Positions 38,501 to 50,500 of a stretch of 64,000 bases of DNA are shown here, one piece after another (positions within the stretch are counted from its first letter, which is position 1; each line of letters starts with the position of its first letter). The notes under the pieces are model-generated. The model was given only the letters and a program-made list of their open reading frames with translations. It had not been told where the DNA came from and ran no database searches. The position numbers were made by a program, and so were the translations under genes. The stretch is taken from NCBI RefSeq assembly GCF_050003625.1, contig NC_134399.1, positions 226,056,783-226,120,782 of the forward strand. The letters run 5' to 3'. The stretch is from Haematobia irritans. Lineage: Eukaryota; Arthropoda; Insecta; Diptera; Muscidae.

Positions 38501-41500
38501 GGGCCCAGAAGCCAGAGTTTTACCCTAATTTGCTTAAAATTTTGCACAAGAAGAACAATTAGTACTATAGTCAAGTGTGCCAAATTTTATTGAAATCGGT
38601 TCAGATTTAGATATAGCTCCCATATATATCTTTCGCCCTATATGGACTAATACGGTCCCAAAAGCCAGAGTTTACCCCAATTTGGTTGAAATTTTGCACT
38701 AGGAGTGCAATTAGTAGTGTAGTCAAGTGTGACAAATTTTATTGAAATCGGTTCAGATTTAGATATAGCTCCCATATATAACGTTCGCCCGATTTACACT
38801 CATATGACCACAATGGCCAATCTTTTACTCCGATTTAATTGAAATTTTGCACAGGGAGTAGAATTGGCATTGTAGCTATGCGTGCCAAATTTGGTTGAAA
38901 TCGGTTCAGATTTAGATATAGGTCCCATATATAGCTTTCGCCCGATTTACACTCATATGACCACATAGACCAATTTTTTGCTCCGATTTAATTGAAATTT
39001 TGCACAGGGAGTAGAATTGGCATTGTAGCTATGCGTGCCAAATTTGGTTGAAATCGGTTCAGATTTAGATATATCTCCCATATATAGCTTTCGCCCGATT
39101 TACACTCATGTGCCCACAGAGACCAATTTTTAACTCCGATTTAGTTGAAATTTTGCACAGGGAGTAGAATTAGCATGGTAGCTTGCGTGCCAAATTTGGT
39201 TGAAATCGGTTCAGATTTAGATATAGCTCCCATATATATGTTTTTCTGATTTCGACAAAAATGGTCAAAATACCAACATTTTCCTTGCAAAATCGCCACT
39301 GCTTAGTCGAAAAGTTGTAAAAATGACTCGAATTTTCCTAAACTTCTAATACATATATATCGAGCGATAAATCATAAATAAACTTTTGCGAAGTTTCCTT
39401 AAAATTGCTTCAGATTTAAATGTTTCCCATATTTATTTTTTACAAAAATTGTGTTCCACCCTAGTGCATTAGCCGACTTAAATTTTGAGTCTATAGATTT
39501 TGTAGAAGTCTATCAAATTCTGTCCAGATCGAGTGATATTTAAATGTATGTATTTGGGACAAACCTTTATATATAGCCCCCAACACATTTAACGGATGTG
39601 ATATGGTATCGAAAATTTTGATCTACAAAGTGGTGCAGGGTATAATATAGTCGGCCCCGCCCGACTTTCCATACTTGTTTATGATTGATTTTTGTTTGAA
39701 TATTTTTTAAAACTCATGCCCTGTTCCTGTATATCGAACGAAAACCAGTTCGAAAGAAAGGCAGTCACTCGAATTCGAATGAATTTGGGTTTTTCTATTT
39801 TTGAAAGTTCGATTCGTTTGTATGAGAATACATTGATTATTAAAAATGAGTATTTTTAAATTTTTGGCCTGTGAATTCATTCAAATGTTAACAATGTTTT
39901 TACTTTTTTCTTGACACTTATTGTATATGTTCGTTTATTACACGACAACAAAATATGAGGTGACTTGCTTTTCGAAATAAAAGAACAAAAATCAATTTTC
40001 TTTCGTTTGGAATACGAAAGAAAGCTTTCGTTCGATATACAGGAACAGGGTATCAATTAAGATTTTAATTGGAAAAATGTTGGTGAAATTTTTTTCTGTG
40101 TATCGTGGCGTTAAATAGTAACCACATCTCAGGAAAAAGCGGAAGTGGTGCAAAATTGGCTCAGAAGCGATGAATTTTACATGGACTTGGTAAAGTCCGA
40201 TTCATTTATTTCCCATCAGTTCTTCAGATGTGATGCTATTTTAGTATTTCCGATTTCATTAAAAAACAATTATGGTAAACGTAAAAAATAAATTTTTGTT
40301 GTTGTAGCCCTTTGGAGTTGGTATTTTCGAGTTTTTCGGGAAATAAGCATACTCCAAATGGGGGTTTGCAGTCCTTGGACAGGGTTGAAACCCCTGTGTC
40401 CGCCCCGGGCCGTAGACCCGACTTTTCGATTTTTATTTCTATTTAAAGACATTTGAATATTACTTGCAAATATTTTATCACAAATTTCACATTTGCCGAG
40501 AAATGAATTGGAACACTTTTCAAATATTTTTTGGAAATTTCCATTAATTTAATAATTAATTCAGAAATTTTAAATTTATTGCGAAAATTACGTAAATAAA
40601 AGTATTTTTTTATATATCACCTCAAAACAACGTCTTGTGAAGTGAAAATGAAGTCCATTTCTAGAAGAGCATTTTCGGAAGTACTTTAAATGTAATGACT
40701 AAGAAAGAACTTCCAAATTGTTTTGCTGGGGCATTAACTTTGTTGTTTGGGTGAACTTTTGAAAATTTCTGAGATCATTTTTGTCATTTTATTATTACTC
40801 GTACACCAGGCTTGCGTTTTCAAGACCTACATTTTTAACGATTTTTCGATTGTTACTTTTTTTAATTACCTGTGCTGTATTATCAATTATTAAAATAGTT
40901 GCCACCACAGCTCCCAGAGTCATATGATCACTTAAAATATAACCATTGGGCGAAACGCCTTTGTGATAAGTACCTACACAAAAAAATACGACCAATTACT
41001 ATGAGCGTCTTAATAATAATTTCATAATTTGTATAACTCACCATAAGGTATTAAAAATAATATTAATGAACTAAAGGCACCATGTAATACACTATACACA
41101 AATTCTTTGGTATTAAACAATTGACTTTTCAAGCCGGGTGTATACAATTTTGGATACTCCAAACTGTGTTTATCCGACACATCCTGTTCGAATACGCCCA
41201 GTGCCAAAACGGGTAATGATGTATAAAAGAGATTATAAACCGAAATGAACATGGGATCGAAAACAGTCTAAGGAGGAGGAAAATTAAAAAGATAAGATTA
41301 GAAATTTGAAATAACGTTTATTGTATTTGGCATTCATTATTGCTTACCTGTGCGCTAAAACCACAAAAAAATGAATACCAACAATGGCATAGGGTAAATG
41401 CAAAATTTTTATAGAAAAAATAACGCAGGAATTTGCACATGCGATAGTAGGACCATCGTCCATGCACTAATAAAAGTCTTTCTAAGTAACGAAATTGGGC

Positions 41501-44500
41501 AATCGAATAATCGCTTGCTAATACAGCCTGTAAACCCTCCTGACCGGATATACCAACACCAATGTGGGCGGCTGAAATTAAATAGAGAATACGAAGTAAG
41601 TAAAAAAAATTTAAGTAATTGCCAAGGCATTTTATCTTTCCATGCATATATTATATTTTTAAATTTGTTAGAAAAATATTCTACGAGGGCGGTTCGGAAA
41701 CTTCTTAGCCTATCCATGAAAGAGAATAGTTAGTTTTTCAAAAATATTTTTATTTTTGAATATAATCTCCTGAAACTCCAATACACATAGTCCAACGCTT
41801 TTCTAGCAATTCTATCCCTTGATTAAAATAGTTTTCCTCAAGGTCTTCAAAATAGTGGTTTACTACAGTAATTGCATCTTTTTGAGGTAAAACGCTGCTA
41901 GCAAGGATTTTTTTTTAGATTTGGGAGCAAGTAAAGGTCATTGGGAGCTAAATCAGGAGAATAAGGTGGGTGGTCAAGCAACTCGTACTTTAATTTGTTG
42001 ATTTTAGCCATTGTTAAAACACTCTTGTTTTACCCTTTTGCAGATAGGCAATCAATAAAATACCTTTGAAGTCCCAAAAAACCGTAGCCATAACTTTACC
42101 AGCCGATTGAATTGTTTTTACCTTCTTCTCCAAACAAGCTTGAGAAAATGTTCATTCTTATGCGTTTTTGATCGACTGTTAACAAATGCGGCACCCATCT
42201 TGCAGAAAGCTTTTTCATCAGCTTTTTCATGCAAAATTAAATGGACTCGATCATTTGAGATGCTCATGATATTAGCAATTTCACGTACTTTTATTGGTCA
42301 ATCATTTAATACCATATCATGCACTTTGGCTACAATTTCTGATGTTGTTGCTGTTTTTGGACGTCCACTACGTGGTTCATCTTCAATGCTTGTACGACCA
42401 CGTTTAAATTCAGCAACCCAATTTTTTATTGTTGCATATGAAGGAGCACTTTCACGTAACACATTAGCCATATCATTATGATTTTTTTGTCCCGATAAAC
42501 CTTTTTTTATGTAAATATTTAATGACAGCACGCATTTCTAATTTTTCCATTGTAAAAAAATGTGGATGCGTCTTTTTTGAATACCTGTTTCTATATGAAG
42601 AAGTTGCCAGATCGAAACAAAATTTAACATGTGTTCATAACAGAGATGGAAGATTCCAAACCACGTAACATTCTTCTGTTTATACCGCACTTTTTGTGCT
42701 AGGCTAAGAAGTTTCCGAACTGCCCTCGTATTGTACACCCACACACAGGAAAATGTCTGCAGTCTATGTTTGCTGTTATATATTTTTTTTACTTTGCAGA
42801 CCACAACTTGTAAATTTTTTTCTGATATGTTACCCAAGATTTATTGGGTATATCCTAATTTAATTTGACTAACCTTTGATCATAGATACATCATTGGCAC
42901 CATCACCTATAGCTAATGTAACTGCATTCTTGGCACGTTTGATTAATTCCACAACCAATGCCTTCTGCAAAGGTGTCACACGGCAGCATATCACTGCTTT
43001 GCATTGGGAGGCAATATCCAGAAATCTACAAAATGATAAGAAAAAGTAAAAACTTATAAACAGAGACTATATTTTTTTCCAAATACATACCTGGCTTCCA
43101 ATTCTGGTGCTAGACAATGCACCAGTGAATGGCCATTTATGACTATGGCAAACCCAGTATTCTCCTCCACAATTTCATCCTCACGTAAGGCATTTCGAGC
43201 GGCACTGCCACCTTTTTCCAAAGTGTCATATAGCTCATTGGTCTCAGCACTTAAGAAATAATTTACAAAAAATAAATAAATAAAATATTAACAAATTTCA
43301 TAAAAAAATTGTAATTAAAACAACACAAATCACACATACATACATACATATAAACATTAAAATTTGAATTTTATTAATTTCCTTTTATGAGTTAATGAAA
43401 ATTGTGTTACAAAAGCATTTCGAAATTGAGATACAAAAAATAGAGTGAATAGAGAAGAATAGTAATAGAATAGAAAACTACAAAAAACTACGACTTTAGC
43501 TATGGAAGTTAAAAATATGAAAAATTTTGGATTCTTATTTAAAAAAAATCCAAAATATATATAAATTTTGATAGAAAGCGTACAATGCGTTTTTTTATGG
43601 CTTAAGTATCACTGATCTCCAATTCCAATATAAATGCAACAAATAAATATAAAAACTACAACAACAACGGACAACAACACAAACTTATTTTATATATATA
43701 ATAGATATTTAAAAAGTTCATATATGTATATTTTAAATTATTACTTTACGGGCGAAACAAGGTACCAATAGAGGGGGAAAAATCATCCTTTGTACTCAAG
43801 TAAATTGAAATAAATTTCTGATAATAAAGACAATCTTTGAAAATGTTTAATATAAAATTATGCTTAAAAAAAGAGCGAAAAAAATAAGGTTTAATAAAAA
43901 AATTAATAATTAAACAAATTATTTTCGACTTCTTCGAGAATGCCTATATAATAATAATTCATGAAAATGTTATAAAAATAGGATATCTTCAAATTTAAAA
44001 AGTAGACTTTTGAATATTTTCCCAGCAAAAACTCTCATTACCCGGTAATCTTGTAGGTAAGCCTATTTAAAAATTAATAACCACTTATTCATTGGCATCG
44101 CTTCGGATTACATTTACATACGCATGTTCTAGAAGGAAAGTACTTCTACCCAGGCATACTTTCAGCCATAAAATAAGTAGTGCATTTAAAGCATATAATC
44201 ACCTAATATGTAATGACTTATTCGTAGATACACCAAAGCTTGCAAAATAGCCACTTATTGTCTCAGGCAACCAAATCTCGAAAATATTGATTTCTATCGC
44301 CGATTACAATGGATCAAAATATGGCGTGTGATGCTGTAATAGGAGAACTACTTGAATAGAAACGAATATTGTACAAATAAACAAAAAATCTAATAAATAA
44401 TCTAAATAAGATGCAAATTAATTTCACACTTAAAATAGAAATAAATGTAGGTTGTTTAAGGGAGTTGGATTCGTGAATTACGTTATAATATATCCAATAG

Positions 44501-47500
44501 CCAATTCACATAAGGTTCAAAATCTACTAAAAGTGGATTTTAAGTCTCTTTTTTTATAAGGCAAATGGCATTTGAAATTTAGTTTAAGCGCATTTCGGAA
44601 GTGTAATATGAATGAGGTATAAAAAGCATTTATTTAAAACATAATATGATAATGTCATTAAACACAATCATTATGAAATATTTGTGATAAAAATTTCTTA
44701 ACGGAAAAATTTTCTGAATTACCGTTACATTACATATTCTTTTTGATTTTTTATGTAAGTGCTCGGTTATGTGAATAATTATACCTAATGGTACCATCAT
44801 TTATTCTATTTTATTAATTCGTTAACTACAACTGCATAAAATTTGAGAATAACAATTCGAAAATTACCGAGAAGTATTTATTTTTGTCATTACAAGTTAG
44901 TCATTATAGCTCGCCGCAATGTAATGCAACGTGTAATGACAGCTTTACTCCTGGTAATGTCAATTGTAATGAGATGTGGTTACCTAGTTTTTGCTGGGTT
45001 GCAATATATTCGAAAAGTAGACTTTTTTTGGTTTTCATATGCTCTCAAAAACTAATACAATCCCGATATCTCGATATACTCTCAATATGTACTTAATATT
45101 GTACACCAAAAAAAAAAATAAATAAATAAAAGTCAGCTAAAATAGCAAAAAAAAAACAACTGCTGATGAAGGATAACAATCACTTTTTTATATTAAAAAT
45201 ATATCTTGTATTTGACCAAAAATTTCACAAATTTGAATACCTATTACACATATTGCTAAAGGTATTCTCTACTTTTAAGGTCAAGTTTTAAAACAACTAA
45301 AATGTGAAAATATATTAAAAAATATACACATATATATTTTAATATTTATTGTCTTAGCATTACTTTTGGTTCCTCCACGCATTCGTATTGTGCTTGGGAG
45401 ATTTTTTTTTCAAAACACTCTAAATCGACCTTTTGTAGTCTTCAATATTGCGTAATCTGTTTTAACACTTTGAATCAAATCGACAAAGTGACTTTTTATG
45501 TTGATCGAAATTCACTTTTTATAGTGAACAAAATCAGTTAACCGATCTTTAATGAAAAAGTCGACTTTGAATTCATGAGAAGAATATAGCGTTTCATTTT
45601 CTCAACACTTGAAAAAAATCGAAAATAGATTTTTGGGAATATTTGAAAAAGACAACTTTTGCAAAAATCGAATACTTCCAAATATTCGATTTTTGCAAAC
45701 TTTTCCAAATTTAAAAACAAATGTTTCATTCTATTTTGCGTTTTTATTTCTGATTTGAAAAAAAAACTAAAATTTTTGTAACTAAAAATTTTTCGAAAAC
45801 CCATAACTGAACTGAACATAAAATTGTGTTAGATACCAAAATTAAAAGAAAATCCAACGCAATTACTACACTAGAAACATAAAATATACAGTGGTACCAA
45901 AAAATCAAAAAAATTGCAAATATCTAAAAGGTGTTTTCCAAAAATAAAAACAAATGAAAAAAATAAACTACTGCCAAATTAAAAAAAAAATAATAACAAA
46001 AAAGATAAATTTTAGAGAAATTTGAAAAAATATTGAAAACTCTTTGGAATCGTTTTGAGAGAAAAAAGAGGAAGAAAGATGATATGTTTCCCTCTACCTG
46101 TCCGGTTCGCCCTTATTACGCTTATTAATGTCATCATCCCACCTAAAGGTGACAACCGATATTGCTGGAGGCGGTAGTGGTGAAGTCTGCGACATTTTTA
46201 ACGATGTCATATTGTTGTCATGGCTATTGTGGGCTCCATTTAAATTCAGACTGATGGAGGAGTTAAGTGCTGAAATAAACAAGAAATTGAAATGAATTCT
46301 ATGAATTTAAGATTAAATTTAAAATTAAAATATAAGTAAAATTCACTATAATGAAATAAATAATCTCACATCAGTCGGGTAGACTGATGATTATAACCCT
46401 CGCCGAGAAGTCGTTATTGCAGCCACGGTTGCCACAGTTGGTAGAATTCTACCAAAAATGGTAGATTTTTTTACTGTTTGGTAGATTGCTAGAATTCTTG
46501 ATGTTTTGGTAGATTACTCTTCAACTAAAATTTTCTATAGAATAAAATGTTGAAAAAATTTTCTATAGAAATTAAATTTTGACAAAATTTTATATAGAAT
46601 AAAATTTTGACAAAATTTTCTAAAGGGTGATACGGTCAAAATTTGGTCAATATAAACTTGACATATTTCTTTCAATTTTGCATTTAAAAAACCTGAACAC
46701 CCCTCATTTTGAAGGTGTGTGTGTGTAGAATGTTGCTCCTATTTTGATTTTGGAATTCACTCTTCAGTTGTCAAAATGCCGTCCAAGCAAGAAGAGCAGC
46801 GTATCAAAATTGTGCTCGCGCATCGCGAAAATCCGAGCTACTCGCACGCAAAGCTGGCAAAATCGCTAAAAGTTGCCAAATCAACCGTTACAAATGTAAT
46901 TAAAGTGTTTGGGGAACGTTTGTCGACAGCCAGGAAGTCTGGATCGGGGGGAAATCGAAAACCGGAAGCCGCTGAGACGACAAAGAGAGTTGCCGGTAGT
47001 TTCAAGCGAAACCCTAACCTCTCTCTCCGAGATGCCGCAAATAAGCTGGGTGTATCGTCTACAACCGTGCATCGAGCCAAAAAACGAGCCGGACTATCGA
47101 CTTACAAGAAGGTAGTGACTCCAAATCGCGATGATAAACAAAATACGACGGCCAAAGCGCGATCCCGGAGGCTGTACACGACGATGCTGACGAAGTTTGA
47201 CTGCGTGGTAATGGACCGCGAAACCTACGTCAAAGCTTCCGGACAGGAGTGAGGCCCGGCAATTCGGATTTGGAAAAGCGAAAGCCTAACTGAATATTTT
47301 TCCTGAATTTTATACTAATTGAACTTGAAAAAGAAATTTAATTTGATTTTTTAAATAAACGATTTACACGCGTTTTCCCTTGACCAAATTTTGACCGTAT
47401 CACCCTTTATAGAATAAATTTTTGACAAAATTTTCTATAGAAATAAAATTTTGGCAAACTTTTCTACAGAAATAAAATTTTGACAAAATTTTCTATGGAA

Positions 47501-50500
47501 ATAACATATTGACAAAATTTTCTATAGAAATAAAATTTTGACAAGATTTTGTAGAGAAATATAATTTTGACATAATATCTAGAGAAATAAAATTTTGACA
47601 AAATTTTCTATAGAAATCAAATTTCTATAGAAATAAAATTTTGACAAAGTTTCTAAAGAAATGCAATTTTTTTCTACAGAAAAATTTTGACAAGATTTCC
47701 AAAGAAATAAAATTTTGCCAAATTTCTATAGAAATAAAATTTTGACAACATTTTCTATAGAATAAAATTTTGACAAAATTTCTATAGAAATAAAATTTTG
47801 ACAAAATTTCTACAGAAACAAAATTTTTTATGGAAATAAAATTTTGTTGAACTTTTCTATGGAAATAAAATTTTGACAAACTTTTCTATAGAAATAAAAT
47901 TTTGACAAAATTTTCTACAGAATAAAATTTTGGCAAAGGTTTCTGTAAAACAAAATTTTGACAAAATTTTCTACAGAATAAAATTTTGGCAAAGGTTTCT
48001 GTAAAACAAAATTTTGACAAAAATTTCTGTAAAATAAAATTTTGACAAAATTTTGATAAAATTTTCTATAGAATAATATTTTCACAAAATTTTCTATTGA
48101 ATAAAATTTTGCAAACATTTTCTATGGAAATAAAATTTTCAATTTGTTTTGCTATTGTTCGTTTATTCTTCAATCATTATTGTTGTTTTTGATTTCAGCT
48201 TAAAACCATGCATTCACTAAACTACAAGTGTAGCTTAACCAACAGAGGAAAAGTATACTTGTCAAATTTATTTGGGCAAAGCCCTATAGACTGCAATATG
48301 GTTGGATGTACAGCTGTTGCGGAATTACCACATTCCTCATCAGCATCCTCTACTTGCGACAAAACTATCAACCAATTATCAGAATAAATTCGGGTAATTC
48401 ACTCAACCCAAAGTGAACTACACTTGAAAGGAAAAGAGAAATGCTTGCAAAATCGACTATCAAAAAACCTTTTTTCGGGAGGTTCAAGTGTAGTTCACTT
48501 TGGGTTGAGTGAAAGCTCAGGACCCGAATTTTAGACTTACGAAATTTTCTTTTGGCGAAGTTTTCTATAAAAATAAAATTTTGACAAAATTTTCTATAGA
48601 AATAAAATTTTGACAAAATTTTCTATAGAATAAAATTTTGACAAAATTTTCTATAGAATAATAAAATTTGGCAAAATTTTCTATAGAATAAAATTTTGCA
48701 AAATAACATATTTTGTTTGGTAGTTTTTTGGTAAAATTTTCTCCAAATTTTGGTAGATTATTTATGGCTCGAGTGGCAACCGTGATTGCAGCCTACTCAA
48801 AAGAAAAAAATTTAATAAAAGCAAAAAAGTTTGTTGTTTCAGCAGTTTTTATCTATTGAAAAGTAGTCTCGTTTACAAGATTCTCAAATTTACAACTGCT
48901 GTTTTGTTTTTTTGTTTAATATGTTTCATATTTCATTTGAGAAGAACTGTTGATACGCCCAAAGAAATTTGGGAGTAAAAAATGTCTGCTAAAAAAGAAA
49001 GCAGCCACTGTTTGCTGAAATAGCAAAGATTGTTTTTTCCGATTCAAGTTTTTTTTTTGAGAATATATGCATATCCAAGGGAGTTGCATTTAGTCTTCAT
49101 ACAGTGAAAGTAGTGGTTTCTTTTCTAAGAAACGAAATTTTAGACACACGAAGTTTTCTTTTGACGCTATAGAATTTTTTACTTAACAAATTTTCAATAG
49201 AAATAAAATGTTGACAAAATTTTCAATAGAAATAAAATTAAAAAATTTTTTTTTTTTCAATACAAATAAAATTTTGACAAAAATTTTTTATAGAATAAAA
49301 TTTTGACAAAATTTTCTATACAATAAAATTTTGACAAAAACTTTCTATAGAATAAAATTTTGACCAAATATTCTATAGAATAAAATTTTGACAAAATTTC
49401 TATAAAAATTTAATTTTGACAAAATTTCAATAAAACTAAAATTTTGACAAAATTTTCTATGGAAATAAAATTTTGACAAAATTTTCATTAGAAAAAAAAT
49501 TGGCAAAATTTCTATAGAAATAAAATTTTGACCAAAAAATTTTATAGAATAAAATTTTGAAAAAAATTTCTATACAATAACATTTTGACAAAATTTTCTA
49601 TACAATAAAATTTTGACAAAATTTTCTATACAATAAAATTTTGACAAAATTTTCTATACAATAAAATTTTGACAAAAACTTTCTATAGAATAAAATTTTG
49701 ACCAAATATTCTATAGAATAAAATTTTGACAAAATTTCTATAAAAATTTAATTTTGACAAAATTTCTATAAAACTAAAATTTTTACAAAATTTTCTATGG
49801 AAATAAAATTTTGACAAAATTTTCATTAGAAAAAAAAATTGCCAAAATTTCTATAGAAATAAAATTTTGACCAAAAAATTTTATAGAATAAAATTTTGAC
49901 ATTTTCTATAGAATAAAATTTTGACAAAATTTTCTATACAATAAAATTTTGACAAAATTTTCTATACAATAAAATTTTGACAAAAACTTTCTATAGAATA
50001 AAATTTTGACCAAATATTCTATAGAATAAAATTTTGACAAAATTTCTATAAAAATTTAATTTTGACAAAATTTCAATAAAACTAAAATTTTGACAAAATT
50101 TTCTATGGAAATAAAATTTTGACAAAATTTTCATTAGAAAAAAAAATTGGCAAAATTTCTATAGAAATAAAATTTTATAGAATAAAATTTTGACATTTTC
50201 TATAGAATAAAATTTTCTATACAATAAAATTTTGACAAAATTTTCTATACAATAAAATTTTGACAAAAACTTTCTATTGAATAAAATTTTGACCAAATAT
50301 TCTATAGAATAAAATTTTGACAAATTTTCTATAAAAATTTAATTTTGACAAAATTTCTATAAAACTAAAATTTTTACAAAATTTTCTATGGAAATAAAAT
50401 TTTGAAAAAATTTTCATTAGAAACAAAAAATTGGCAAAATTTCTATAGAAATAAAATTTTGACAAAAGAATTTTATAGAATGAAATTTTGACAAAATTTT

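Larger units (their letters stand above)
46424..48784. mobile_element. hAT-type non-autonomous element with minisatellite body
   Basis: Ends CACGGTTGCCAC and GTGGCAACCGTG form a 12-bp perfect TIR, flanked by an exact 8-bp direct repeat ATTGCAGC (46416-46423 and 48785-48792), the length typical of hAT insertions. Next to each end lies TGGTAGA/TCTACCA. The body is a tandem array of about 29 bp (ATTTTGACAAAATTTTCTAT plus AGAAATAA). Two later insertions are nested inside, the Tc1-like element at 46623 and a palindromic MITE at about 48388. No transposase of its own is seen. Confidence 0.75.

Noticed and set aside
41780..42549. Functional mariner transposase
   Set aside because: Internal stops and loss of the catalytic blocks.
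43321..43360. Possible additional flippase exon near 43.3 kb
   Set aside because: No splice sites with matching phase; the neighbouring exons join without missing residues.
46838..47115. Other frames across the Tc1-like transposase
   Set aside because: Shadows of the recognisable HTH-domain frame 46776-47252.
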